A stretch of DNA of 17,676 bases from Oscillospiraceae bacterium (lineage in GTDB: Bacteria > Bacillota > Clostridia > Oscillospirales > UBA929), in the NCBI GenBank assembly GCA_031271525.1, contig JAISVO010000122.1, positions 1 through 17,676 of the forward strand. Direction: 5' to 3'. The first letter of the stretch is position 1, and the number at the start of each line of letters is the position of its first letter. Below the pieces are notes generated by a model. It saw only the letters and a list, made by a program, of their open reading frames with translations, made no database searches and was not told where the DNA came from. Positions 1-6,438 of this stretch are shown in pieces. A program made the position numbers and the translations under genes.

Positions 1-171
1 CCGGGCTTCCAATTCTCGCATTGGACATCAAGCGGCGGGGGTACCTTCAGCAGCGCCGGGGATCCGACGACCGTGTTTGTCATGGCGGGAGAGGACACCG
101 TCGTCACGGCGCACTTCAAAAGGGCGGAAGAGACGTCCCCGCGGCTGTACAGATTTCTCTTCTTTCGTTAG
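1..171 (+). CDS. C-terminal end of a repeat-type surface protein (partial, 5' end outside window)
   Basis: Frame 1 is open from the first base to a TAG at 169-171 and encodes 56 residues. The segment reads like the end of a bacterial extracellular repeat of the InlB/Listeria-Bacteroides kind: F-x-H-W-T near residues 5-9, a Gly/Ser-rich turn with GTF, then PTTVFVMAGEDTVVTAHF, where the usual form is 'TTFTMPAxDVTVTAxF'. Such repeats sit in secreted or wall-attached proteins of Firmicutes. The last 18 residues (RAEETSPRLYRFLFFR) do not look like a sortase signal or a membrane anchor, so the protein may be released or held by an upstream domain, or its end may have been altered by rearrangement. 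The upstream part is outside the window, so the full role cannot be judged. The family call rests on pattern only. Confidence 0.6.
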   Translation, partial: PGFQFSHWTSSGGGTFSSAGDPTTVFVMAGEDTVVTAHFKRAEETSPRLYRFLFFR

Positions 172-275
172 TTTTTGCTTGTGTTTCCGCACGGAGGGGT
201 TCGCGCAAATACTCCTTCTGTCCGATGAACTCAAGGATCTGTTTTTGAGGTAATTTGTATTGTAGGGGGATAGCA

Positions 276-743
276 TTGAGTATAACATATAGAAATGATA
301 TATCTGTTGACGAAGTGAATGCTATACGGAAATCTATGGGCTGGCGGCAAGATAATCCAGAGCAGCTTCAATCTGCGCTGAATGGAAGTGCTTTTGTTAT
401 AGCTGCATTTGATAAAGGTACGGCGATAGCAATGGCTCGTCTTATATGGGATGGCGGAGGAGGTGCAACCATACCGGGAATTCAAATATCCCCGGAATAT
501 CATAATGAGGGAATCGAAACTGAATTGGTTGGGAAAATCCTTGAATGGTTGCGTGAGAAGTTGAAGCCCGGATTTGGCATTCAAGTTGATATAAGGGCGT
601 TTGGCGATCAAGAATTTTCTTATGAACGTTTGGGATTCCAGATTTCCACGACGGAAAAGCGGGGTATACCTATGCATATCTGCTTGACAGATCAAATCGA
701 ACTGACCGATAAAATGTTTAAGCAGATGGGATTCGAGGAATAG
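276..743 (+). CDS. GNAT-family N-acetyltransferase (155 aa)
   Basis: Predicted to transfer an acetyl group from acetyl-CoA to an unknown small-molecule or protein amine in the cytoplasm. The order is GNAT-like: N-terminal helices, a strand at 39-46 (AFVIAAFD), a strand and turn at 50-58, then the acetyl-CoA loop region 'SPEYHNEGIETELV' (72-85) and the C-terminal 'YERLGF' (116-121). The usual pyrophosphate loop Q/R-x-x-G-x-G/A is degraded here (HNEGIE), so CoA binding may be weaker or activity changed. I chose the TTG at 276 because AGGGGG at 264-269 lies seven or so bases upstream; the in-frame TTG at 255 has no comparable site. The gene is visibly richer in A/T-ending codons than the starch locus, suggesting recent acquisition. 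A repeat unit shared with the next acetyltransferase gene follows it. Confidence 0.75.
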   Translation: MSITYRNDISVDEVNAIRKSMGWRQDNPEQLQSALNGSAFVIAAFDKGTAIAMARLIWDGGGGATIPGIQISPEYHNEGIETELVGKILEWLREKLKPGFGIQVDIRAFGDQEFSYERLGFQISTTEKRGIPMHICLTDQIELTDKMFKQMGFEE

Positions 744-764
744 TAATTTGTGGTGTAAACACTT

Positions 765-806
765 TCTCAGTTCACCATGTCAGGTCTTCGTAGAATCTAA
801 CGTATA
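765..806 (+). repeat. Repeat unit A, copy 1 (42 bp)
   Basis: This 42-bp block, beginning TCTCAGTTCACC, begins 22 bases after the first acetyltransferase stop. It matches 1480-1521, which begins 28 bases after the second acetyltransferase stop, at 37 of 42 positions by eye; all five differences are transitions. It is followed by 65 bases and then repeat unit B. Its function is unknown. It contains ATCTAAC at 795-801, which resembles one box of an integron attC site, but no matching partner box is present. Confidence 0.8.
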
Positions 807-829
807 TCCGGAGTTGTCGTTTAGTCCGG

Positions 830-858
830 TTGCGCGCGGGGGCGTTTTGGGGTATAGT
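830..858 (+). promoter_or_regulatory. Probable sigma-A promoter for the second acetyltransferase gene
   Basis: TTGCGC (830-835) and TATAGT (853-858) are separated by 17 bases. Transcription would start near 865, about 80 bases before the ATG at 946. The promoter lies inside the roughly 59 bases present between repeat units A and B in copy 1 but absent from copy 2. Confidence 0.5.
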
Positions 859-871
859 AGTTCCGCAGGGC

Positions 872-902
872 GCGGCGTCCCCGACGCGCCAGACAGGCGG
901 GA
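872..902 (+). repeat. Repeat unit B, copy 1 (31 bp)
   Basis: This block begins GCGGCGTCCCCGACGCGCC and matches 1528-1558 at 27 of 31 positions by eye. It contains a small GC-rich inverted pair (GGCGTC/GACGCG-like) and ends ACAGGCGGGA. It would fall just downstream of the start site of the promoter at 830-858, so in copy 1 it would be part of a leader RNA. Confidence 0.75.
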
Positions 903-945
903 TGGGTAAGGATATTTATTTTATTAACGTAGGGGGCACCGGGAA

Positions 946-1452
946 ATGTGCATAGGAGAAATTCAATTCAAACATCTAACATCAGATGAGCTGGAAGATT
1001 ATTGGCATCAGTGTAGCAAGTATATGAAGGAAGATATTTTGCCAAACAGCAATCCTCAAAAAACGGACGAGGAGGCGAAGTATTTTTTATCGGCAGAGTA
1101 CCGGGACGAAATTACGGGGCTTTTCAAACGTGAACGAAATCGTCTTAGGATTAACTATATATATTTAAATGACAAATACGCTGGCTTCATAACATATGTT
1201 CTGTACGATGACATGAAAAACAAGTATTTCGGGGAATGCTTTATTTTAGAATACTGCATCGAAAAGAGTCAACGCGGCGCGGGAGTTGGCACATGCTTTT
1301 TTGAGCATTTTGAGGCAGAGATGAAGCGGCAAGGAGCACAATACTTCGCGTTAAACACCACAAATGAGCGAAATCGAAAATTCTGGATGTCTCTAGGATT
1401 TGTTATGGGGAGGAATGATGAATTCGGTAATCCGGTATATTTCAAAAGATGA
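946..1452 (+). CDS. GNAT-family N-acetyltransferase (168 aa)
   Basis: Predicted cytoplasmic acetyl-CoA-dependent acetyltransferase with unknown substrate. The N-terminal half (1-70) is helical and charged. Strands follow at 69-75 and 78-86, then 'LEYCIEKSQRGAGVGTCFFE' (101-120), with a textbook acetyl-CoA loop Q109-R-G-A-G-V-G115. 'NTTNERNRKFWMSLGF' (137-152) is the typical C-terminal alpha-4/beta-6 region. The ATG at 946 has AGGGGG at 931-936, spaced nine bases. Codons are visibly A/T-richer than those of the carbohydrate genes downstream, as in the first acetyltransferase gene, but the two proteins are only distantly alike, so this is not a simple tandem gene duplication. Could be an antibiotic, ribosomal-protein or metabolite acetyltransferase; the sequence does not decide. 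Confidence 0.85.
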   Translation: MCIGEIQFKHLTSDELEDYWHQCSKYMKEDILPNSNPQKTDEEAKYFLSAEYRDEITGLFKRERNRLRINYIYLNDKYAGFITYVLYDDMKNKYFGECFILEYCIEKSQRGAGVGTCFFEHFEAEMKRQGAQYFALNTTNERNRKFWMSLGFVMGRNDEFGNPVYFKR

Positions 1453-1479
1453 TGTATTAGCGTTAGCGGATTTTAAGCG

Positions 1480-1521
1480 TCTCAGTTCACCGTGTCAAGC
1501 CTTCGTAGAGTCTAACGTACA
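1480..1521 (+). repeat. Repeat unit A, copy 2 (42 bp)
   Basis: Second copy of the block at 765-806, starting 28 bases after the second acetyltransferase stop codon. Only six bases separate it from unit B here, against 65 in copy 1. Confidence 0.8.
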
Positions 1522-1527
1522 CATATG

Positions 1528-1558
1528 GCGGTGTCCCCAACGCGCCGCACAGGCGGGA
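1528..1558 (+). repeat. Repeat unit B, copy 2 (31 bp)
   Basis: Second copy of the block at 872-902, with four differences. The sequence similarity between copies stops just after ACAGGCGGGA in both. Confidence 0.75.
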
Positions 1559-1710
1559 CGTTCGGCCCATTCCAAGAACAGGCGGGTGTGCAAGAGGTAA
1601 GTTCTCGCTGGGGTTCAGCCCATGAGAATAGAGCGGCAAAAAACAAGGCGAGTACCCGCTTGCTCCGCCAACGGATGTGCAGCAAATTACCGGCTCACCT
1701 TGCAGAACGA
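1559..1710 (+). other. Gene-free stretch, possible structured transcript leading to a terminator
   Basis: Within the gene-free interval 1453-1823 I find no reading frame with convincing coding character on either strand. The part from 1559 to 1710 contains a hairpin at about 1601-1629 (TTCTCG, bulged C, TGGG, loop GTTCAG, CCCA, GAGAA) and is followed directly by a strong plus-strand terminator. This layout fits a small RNA or the 3' UTR of the upstream acetyltransferase gene. It does not match the conserved cores I know for RNase P RNA, tmRNA or SRP RNA, and I see no promoter I would defend. Confidence 0.25.
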
Positions 1711-1741
1711 AGCGGCACACCTCAACGGTGCGCCGCTTTTT
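1711..1741 (+). terminator. Rho-independent terminator
   Basis: AGCGGC-A-CACC, loop TCAAC, GGTG-C-GCCGCT forms a stem of ten pairs with one A-C mismatch, followed by a T run (1737-1741). It should end plus-strand transcripts from the acetyltransferase region. In the minus direction the same stem is followed only by TCGTTCT, so it is a weaker but possible end for the CBM26 gene transcript. Confidence 0.8.
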
Positions 1742-1823
1742 CGTTGGTTGTTATGCGTCAGCTTCGTCCAGCATCACTGGTTCACTTTGGAACAGGCTGC
1801 TTTCGGTTGCAAGGTGGTAACCC

Positions 1824-2348
1824 TTATGCCTTGACTTTCTTCGCAATCACGGCGGCGGCGCAAGCCGCCAGCACGAGAGCTCCGACGGCGAGGAAGACAA
1901 GTTCGCTGTCGCCGGTCTTCGGCGCCGATTCGGCGGGGGCTTCCTCAGCCGGGGCTTCTTCCACAGGAGCCTCAACGCCCGGGGCGCTGCCGAATTTCGC
2001 TACGGCTTCCTCGGCGGTTAGGCTGCCGTCACCGGTAGTGTTGCTGCCGTAGAAGTACAGTTTGCCTTCGTCCAGTACCAAGTCGGAGGTCTGCGCGCCG
2101 CCATTGTTGTTGTTGAAGATGATGTGGTTACCGACCGCGTAGTCGGCGACATCAATGCTGAACCAGCCGTCGCCTTCGTCGACGGTGGGTCCGCCCGGCC
2201 ACGAACCCCACTGCTCGGAGGGTTCCCATGTGTACACGGTAACTTCTGCCCAGCCTTGGTCGTTGTAGTAGTAGACCGTTTCCGCCAATGCCGCCGGCGC
2301 GAGGACAAGCGCCAAAAGAACAAGGATTGCCAGAGTGCGTTTCTTCAT
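1824..2348 (-). CDS. Surface-anchored starch-binding protein with one CBM26-like module (174 aa)
   Basis: A small secreted protein with no catalytic domain, likely a starch-binding surface protein. Residues 1-22 are a signal peptide with an ALA|E cleavage site. Residues 24-101 resemble a CBM26 starch-binding module: YYYND (26-30), VTVYTW (37-42), W47/W50, DGWFSIDV, HIIFNNNNG (75-83) and QTSDL. N103-E114 (NTTGDGSLTAEE) fits an EF-hand calcium loop. A Pro/Glu/Ala linker (122-141) leads to APKTGD (142-147), a hydrophobic segment (149-168) and KKVKA, a sortase-signal layout with A in place of the usual L. I start at the ATG at 2348, which has AGGAG eight bases upstream; the longer upstream frame lacks a signal peptide at its start. 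It has its own promoter and follows the alpha-glucan operon. Start and anchor are well supported; the CBM number is a pattern call. Confidence 0.8.
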   Translation of the reverse strand: MKKRTLAILVLLALVLAPAALAETVYYYNDQGWAEVTVYTWEPSEQWGSWPGGPTVDEGDGWFSIDVADYAVGNHIIFNNNNGGAQTSDLVLDEGKLYFYGSNTTGDGSLTAEEAVAKFGSAPGVEAPVEEAPAEEAPAESAPKTGDSELVFLAVGALVLAACAAAVIAKKVKA

Positions 2349-2385
2349 GTGTTTTGCTCCTTCCAAATTCATTGTGGGCAACTTT

Positions 2386-2414
2386 ATTTTACCATAACGT
2401 CTCCCGCTTGTCCA
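2386..2414 (-). promoter_or_regulatory. Promoter for the CBM26-like surface protein gene
   Basis: On the minus strand TGGACA (2409-2414) and TAAAAT (2386-2391) are 17 bases apart, and TGG directly before the -10 gives an extended -10. Transcription would start near 2379, about 30 bases before the ATG at 2348. It sits in the 91-base gap after the neopullulanase gene, so the surface protein can be expressed apart from the operon. Confidence 0.65.
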
Positions 2415-2438
2415 GAGAAATAATTCCATATTTTCTCG

Positions 2439-2452
2439 GTTAAGCGTTCAAC
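2439..2452. promoter_or_regulatory. Candidate LacI-family-type operator
   Basis: GTTAAGCGTTCAAC is an imperfect palindrome (five of seven base pairs) with a central CG, the general form of LacI/CcpA/MalR-type sites. It overlaps the stop codon of the neopullulanase gene and lies 24 bases upstream of the -35 of the surface-protein promoter. Similarity to the catabolite-response consensus is only moderate, so it may be chance. Confidence 0.25.
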
Positions 2453-4245
2453 ATTAAGTAAAACCCATAGGACGGGACGGTAATTGTCCCGGAGGGTTGG
2501 GGCCTGCCGGTCATCGCGTCGGTATACGCCCCCTCGGGCGGGGTAAAGGCAACCGGATCTCCGCTGTTGTTGAGGATTACCAAGAGGGTTTCGCCATTCG
2601 TTTCTTTTTGGTACGCCAGCAAACCACCCTCGGTTTTGAGGAACCGGATGTCGGGGGAGCGAAAGGACGGGTGGCTTTTTCGCAGCTGAAGCAGGGTCCT
2701 TAGCGCTTCCCGGTAATCCCGTTCGGGAGGGATAGGTTCGCCCCACGGCATACAGCGCCGGTTCTCGTCGCCCGCCGAGCGCCCGGTTGCCCCGATCTCG
2801 CCGCCGTAATAGACAGACGGGGATCCGGCGGTTGTCAGCAGGAGGACATAGCCGAGCAATCCGGCTGCGGGGTTATTCCCGGTCGCGGTGAGGAAGCGGT
2901 CGGTGTCATGGGTCTCCAAGATGTTGAACAGCAGCCGCTGAACCGGCTTGGGGTACGCCGCCAGCACCTCCCGGGTCAGCGACGTCACAAACCCTTCCGC
3001 ATCGGTTTTTCCGCCAATGAATTCTACCGTTGCCGACAGGAACCGATAGTTCATCACCGAATCAAACTGGTCGCCGTTCAGCCAAGCTTGCGCGTCGTCC
3101 CAATTCTCCCCCAGAAGAAGCACATCCGGTTTGATCTCCGATAACTTCCGGCGGAGTTCGCGCCAGAAGTCGTGGCTCACCTCGTTGCTCACATCCAGCC
3201 GCCAGCCGTCGATACCGAACTCCCGCACCCAATAGACCGCAGCGTCAATCAGGAGCTTCCGGGTTGTCGCGTTCGCGGTGTTCCATTTGGGCATATGAGG
3301 GGTGTAGGCGAAGGTGAGGAAGGACAGCTCCTTCTGCTGCTTGGCGGTTAACTTGGGGATATGTTTTCCGTCCTTCAGGGTAAAATTCAGCACGGGTTCC
3401 CGGTGGATATGGAAGCAATCGTAGTAGGGGGAAGCCTTCCCGTTCTTCACGACATCCTGAAAGTAGGGATGCTCGAAAGCGCAGTGGTTAAAGACCGCGT
3501 CCAGCATAATCCTGATACCGAGCCGGTGCGCCTCGTTGACCAGCTCCCGGAATTCCTCGTTGGTGCCGAATTGCGGGTCGATCTGGAAATAGTCGACCGT
3601 GTCGTACTTATGGGTGGAGGGGGAGAGGAAGAGGTGAGTGAAGTAGATCCCCGAGAAGCCGAGGTCCGCGATATAAGGAAGCTTTTCCATAACCCCCCGA
3701 AGGTTGCCGCCAAAGAAAGTTGTGTGGATCTTTGTGTCCGAACTCCCCCACGGCACCGAAGTATCACCGCCCGACCTGCAGAAACGGTCGCAAAAAATCT
3801 GATACCAGACGGTATTCTCACCCCACTCGGGTGGGGTAAAGAGGTCTTCCTCATTGATGAAGGGGAAGTTGAACCATCCCAGCAGGCCGTCGAAATCACC
3901 GGTGTTTTCTGTGAACCCCCGAGCGCTATACCGGACCGCCTCTTTCCCGTCGCCGATTACAAAGGAGTAGCGGATCCGCTTGGTCGGAATCCCGGTTACC
4001 TCGCAGAACCAGTAGTCGAACAACTCGTCGCTGCCCTCTTTTGTCATGTCGCTGCTAAACACGCCGTCTCGGTCGAACCGGTGCTCGCCGTCCTCAAACT
4101 CAAACCAATTGAAGGGGTCGGTGGCCGTCAGGGTGACGTTTGTCAGGTCGCCTTTCGCGGCGCGGAGCCGGATGTGCAGGGTCTTCGCGTCGGCCGCATA
4201 CGCCCAGCGGCTCTTGGCTTCATGGTAAACCGCCTGCCTGTTCAT
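2440..4245 (-). CDS. Cytoplasmic GH13 neopullulanase / cyclomaltodextrinase-type enzyme (601 aa)
   Basis: Hydrolyses imported maltodextrins or cyclodextrins, probably to maltose and glucose. No signal peptide is present, so it acts in the cytoplasm. Residues 1-125 form an N-terminal beta domain of the GH13_20 (maltogenic amylase/neopullulanase) kind, and the barrel starts at VWYQIFCDRF (146-155). Conserved regions are present: DAVFNH (249-254), GWRLDVSNE with nucleophile D351, LLGENWDD with acid/base E380, and THDTDR with D447. The MPKWNT segment (318-323) is typical of this subfamily. The end (about 505-601) is a C-terminal beta domain. The ATG at 4245 overlaps the TGA of the upstream amylase gene (ATGA), so translation is probably coupled; a longer frame upstream would run into the amylase coding sequence. 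Length is normal for the family. The exact specificity among neopullulanase, cyclomaltodextrinase and maltogenic amylase cannot be read from the motifs. Confidence 0.9.
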   Translation of the reverse strand: MNRQAVYHEAKSRWAYAADAKTLHIRLRAAKGDLTNVTLTATDPFNWFEFEDGEHRFDRDGVFSSDMTKEGSDELFDYWFCEVTGIPTKRIRYSFVIGDGKEAVRYSARGFTENTGDFDGLLGWFNFPFINEEDLFTPPEWGENTVWYQIFCDRFCRSGGDTSVPWGSSDTKIHTTFFGGNLRGVMEKLPYIADLGFSGIYFTHLFLSPSTHKYDTVDYFQIDPQFGTNEEFRELVNEAHRLGIRIMLDAVFNHCAFEHPYFQDVVKNGKASPYYDCFHIHREPVLNFTLKDGKHIPKLTAKQQKELSFLTFAYTPHMPKWNTANATTRKLLIDAAVYWVREFGIDGWRLDVSNEVSHDFWRELRRKLSEIKPDVLLLGENWDDAQAWLNGDQFDSVMNYRFLSATVEFIGGKTDAEGFVTSLTREVLAAYPKPVQRLLFNILETHDTDRFLTATGNNPAAGLLGYVLLLTTAGSPSVYYGGEIGATGRSAGDENRRCMPWGEPIPPERDYREALRTLLQLRKSHPSFRSPDIRFLKTEGGLLAYQKETNGETLLVILNNSGDPVAFTPPEGAYTDAMTGRPQPSGTITVPSYGFYLMLNA

Positions 4246-5834
4246 TGAAGCACCGCCGACGAATAAGGGGGCAGGGTGACTTGCTCCCCGTCTTGAGCGA
4301 CCTCGCCGCCGCCCGGACTGACAAAGCCGCCGAGGGTCCAACCCGGCAGCGGGACGGTTACTTCCTCGCCGCTCACATTGTGGACGACCGCAACCTCTCC
4401 CGTTTGGATGGCACAGACGCGGATGTCCTCCAGCTTAATCTGGCTGACCTCGCCATCCATAATGTCTTGGTATCCCGATTTCAACTCCAGCACGGCGCGG
4501 TAATAGTTAAGAAGACTGTCCGGGTCGGCAAGCTGCTCCGCCACCCCCGCTTCGGGCGGCGTGACGCCGACGGCACCTGCCGGTCCGGCACAGTAGCCGG
4601 TTTTGTCGGTCGCAGACCAGAGCATCCCCGTCCGCTTGTTTTCGTCCTTGCCCTTGCCCGTCATCCCGATTTCCTCGCCGTAATAGATGAAGGGGGATCC
4701 GGGGATCATCAGGTAGATCGCGGCCTCCAGCTTTTGCTGGTTCAGCTCTTTAATGTATTCGGCGCTCCTGTCGGTGTCGTGGTTACTCAGGAAGGGGGCG
4801 TTGATCGCCTCAGGGTTCCGGGAGCGGATCAGCTTGTCAAACCGCTCGATATTTCCGGCCAAGTCGTCCCCATTGCTCCGATTGACGGCGCTGTTCACGA
4901 CGCCGGCCGCGCCGGCCAGCGAGAAGTTGAACATCGCGGACAGCCCGGTTTCGTAGTACGCCATAATCTCGTTGTCGTTACTCCATACCTCGGAGATAAG
5001 GAAGACGTCCTCTTTCATCTCCTTACAAGCGCTTGAGAACCATGTCCAGAACTCGATGTTCTTTTCCTGCCGGGTATAGACATGCTTCGCGGCGTCGAGC
5101 CGGAAGCCCTTGACACCCCGATTGATCCAGAACTCCGCGATGTTCAGGACTTCGGCGCGAAGCTCCTCGTTATCCATATTGAGGTCGGGCATCCCGCTCC
5201 AAAAGCCCGCTTCGTAGAACAGACCGCTTCCGGCGGAGTAGTACCCCCCCCGGTTCCCCTCCACAAAGTTATAGTAGTCTTTGTAGTGCGGTTCGGCACC
5301 GTCCTTGATTTCCTTCAGCGCCGCTTGAAACCATGGGTGGGCGTTGGACGAATGGTTCAGCACGAGGTCGATAATGACGTCGATCCCCCGTTTATCGCAT
5401 TCCTCTATCAGGGTGTCGAAGTCCTCCAGCGTGCCGTAGCCGGGGTCAATACCGTAATAATCGGTTACGTCATACTTGTGGTAGGTGGGCGACGGCATAA
5501 TCGGCATCAGCCAGATGGCATTAACGCCGAGGCAGTCCTCACCCGTTTCGTTATTCAGGTAGTCCAGCTTGCTTATAACCCCCGGAAGGTCGCCCAAGCC
5601 GTCCCCATTACTGTCGCAGAAGGAGCCGACGAAAATTTCATAGAAATTCCGTCTCTCCGTCAGCGGTTCCGGTTCCGGTGTCGGAGACGGTTCCGGCGTC
5701 GGAGTGGGCGAAGGCTCCGGGGCTTCCGCCGGGGGGGTTGGCGAGGGGGACGGGGACAGGGGCGGTGTGTTGGACGCGCAGGCAGACAGGATTAGGATAA
5801 ACAGCAGCAGTAAGGCGGTTAAGCGCTTTTTCAT
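4242..5834 (-). CDS. Secreted lipoprotein alpha-amylase, GH13 (530 aa)
   Basis: Endo-acting cleavage of alpha-1,4 bonds of starch at the outer face of the membrane. The lipoprotein signal ends in LSAC (lipidated C19), followed by a Pro/Ser/Thr/Glu spacer (20-59) that lifts the enzyme from the membrane. The catalytic barrel begins at FYEIFVGSF (64-72), with a calcium-type loop DSNGDGLGD (74-82). Conserved regions are DLVLNH (156-161), GFRLDAAKH with nucleophile D247, ISEVWS with acid/base E282, and NHDTDR with D353. YYGEEIGM and the C-terminal beta domain follow. AAAGGGA lies about eight bases before the ATG at 5834, and the gap to the upstream membrane-protein gene is 13 bases. The cluster position, between the importer genes and the cytoplasmic GH13 gene, supports a role in supplying oligosaccharides to the importer. 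Alpha-amylase is the best call; an oligo-1,6-glucosidase-like specificity is less likely given its secretion. Confidence 0.92.
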   Translation of the reverse strand: MKKRLTALLLLFILILSACASNTPPLSPSPSPTPPAEAPEPSPTPTPEPSPTPEPEPLTERRNFYEIFVGSFCDSNGDGLGDLPGVISKLDYLNNETGEDCLGVNAIWLMPIMPSPTYHKYDVTDYYGIDPGYGTLEDFDTLIEECDKRGIDVIIDLVLNHSSNAHPWFQAALKEIKDGAEPHYKDYYNFVEGNRGGYYSAGSGLFYEAGFWSGMPDLNMDNEELRAEVLNIAEFWINRGVKGFRLDAAKHVYTRQEKNIEFWTWFSSACKEMKEDVFLISEVWSNDNEIMAYYETGLSAMFNFSLAGAAGVVNSAVNRSNGDDLAGNIERFDKLIRSRNPEAINAPFLSNHDTDRSAEYIKELNQQKLEAAIYLMIPGSPFIYYGEEIGMTGKGKDENKRTGMLWSATDKTGYCAGPAGAVGVTPPEAGVAEQLADPDSLLNYYRAVLELKSGYQDIMDGEVSQIKLEDIRVCAIQTGEVAVVHNVSGEEVTVPLPGWTLGGFVSPGGGEVAQDGEQVTLPPYSSAVLQ

Positions 5835-5847
5835 CGGATCAATCCCT

Positions 5848-6438
5848 TTAGAGGTTTTTCTGGACTTGCCACGCCAAAGCTGTCATCAGTAACTGGAACA
5901 GGATCATATGAAAAATCGGGAAAAAGAAGCCGGGGATCAAAACCAGCAGCGCGGGCAGCCAGCTGCTCGCGGCGAAGACCCGAAACTTTTTCCTAAGGGT
6001 CAGGCGGTGGGTAAATTTCCTCCCCAAACCCAACAACCCGGCGAGCAGCCCGGTCAGGGTCAGGATCCCGAACAGGCTCATCCCGGAAAGCAGCGCCACC
6101 ACCGGCAGGAAGAAGTCGCGGTAGTAGTTGTTCAGCAGGGCGAGACGGTCGAAGATCTCCGCTGTGTTGTTCCGCTCTATGTCTTCTGCCGGGAAATAGT
6201 CTCGGGGTGCCGCGAGGACGGTGTTCTCATCGTTGTAGACAACTTCGGCGTCCGTAATCATCAGCCCCTCCTGCGAAAACCCATAGAACCGGCCGAAGAG
6301 GTCGAACGGATGGGTGAGGAGGAGGGAGAAGAAGACCGGAATCACCAAAAGGACCACCGAACAGAGGCAGGTGACCAAAAGGGAACGGGCGGAGGATTCT
6401 TCCGCCCGTTTGGCAAGGCGCGAAAAGAGTTTTCTCAT
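5848..6438 (-). CDS. Four-TM membrane protein of unknown function in the maltodextrin operon (196 aa)
   Basis: I do not recognise the family with certainty. There is a charged N-terminus (1-18), TM1 at about 19-42, a roughly 65-residue outer loop (43-107), then TM2 (108-137), a basic cytoplasmic loop RKFTHRLTLRKK, and TM3 and TM4 (about 155-192). This one-plus-three topology with a single outer loop, and the place beside maltose permease genes, recall DUF1189 'MalA' proteins of Firmicutes maltodextrin operons, but those are usually longer and I see no decisive motif. The ATG shares one base with the MalG stop (TAATG), and GGGGA lies just upstream, so translation is coupled to the permease. 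It could modulate the transporter or the membrane-bound amylase made from the next gene. Confidence 0.75.
   Translation of the reverse strand: MRKLFSRLAKRAEESSARSLLVTCLCSVVLLVIPVFFSLLLTHPFDLFGRFYGFSQEGLMITDAEVVYNDENTVLAAPRDYFPAEDIERNNTAEIFDRLALLNNYYRDFFLPVVALLSGMSLFGILTLTGLLAGLLGLGRKFTHRLTLRKKFRVFAASSWLPALLVLIPGFFFPIFHMILFQLLMTALAWQVQKNL

Noticed and set aside
765..945. Integron-type attC sites after the acetyltransferase genes
   Set aside because: RYYYAAC-like boxes are present (ATCTAAC at 795-801, GTCTAAC at 1510-1516), but no GTTRRRY partner box follows copy 1 and none at a proper distance follows copy 2. No integrase is visible.
1525..2052. A 175-codon plus-strand frame
   Set aside because: It runs antisense through the CBM26-like gene and its composition is a shadow of that gene's codon usage. 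No ribosome site supports it.
3361..5036. Two long plus-strand frames opposite the GH13 genes (3361-4248 and 4140-5036)
   Set aside because: They lie antisense to two GH13 genes with full catalytic motifs, and their sequence resembles no known protein; they are shadows of G/C-ending codons.
5815..5832. A catabolite-response-like sequence (AAAAAGCGCTTAACC) at the amylase start
   Set aside because: It is the reverse complement of the first codons (KKRLT) of the lipoprotein signal, and there is no promoter near it, so it is probably coincidental.
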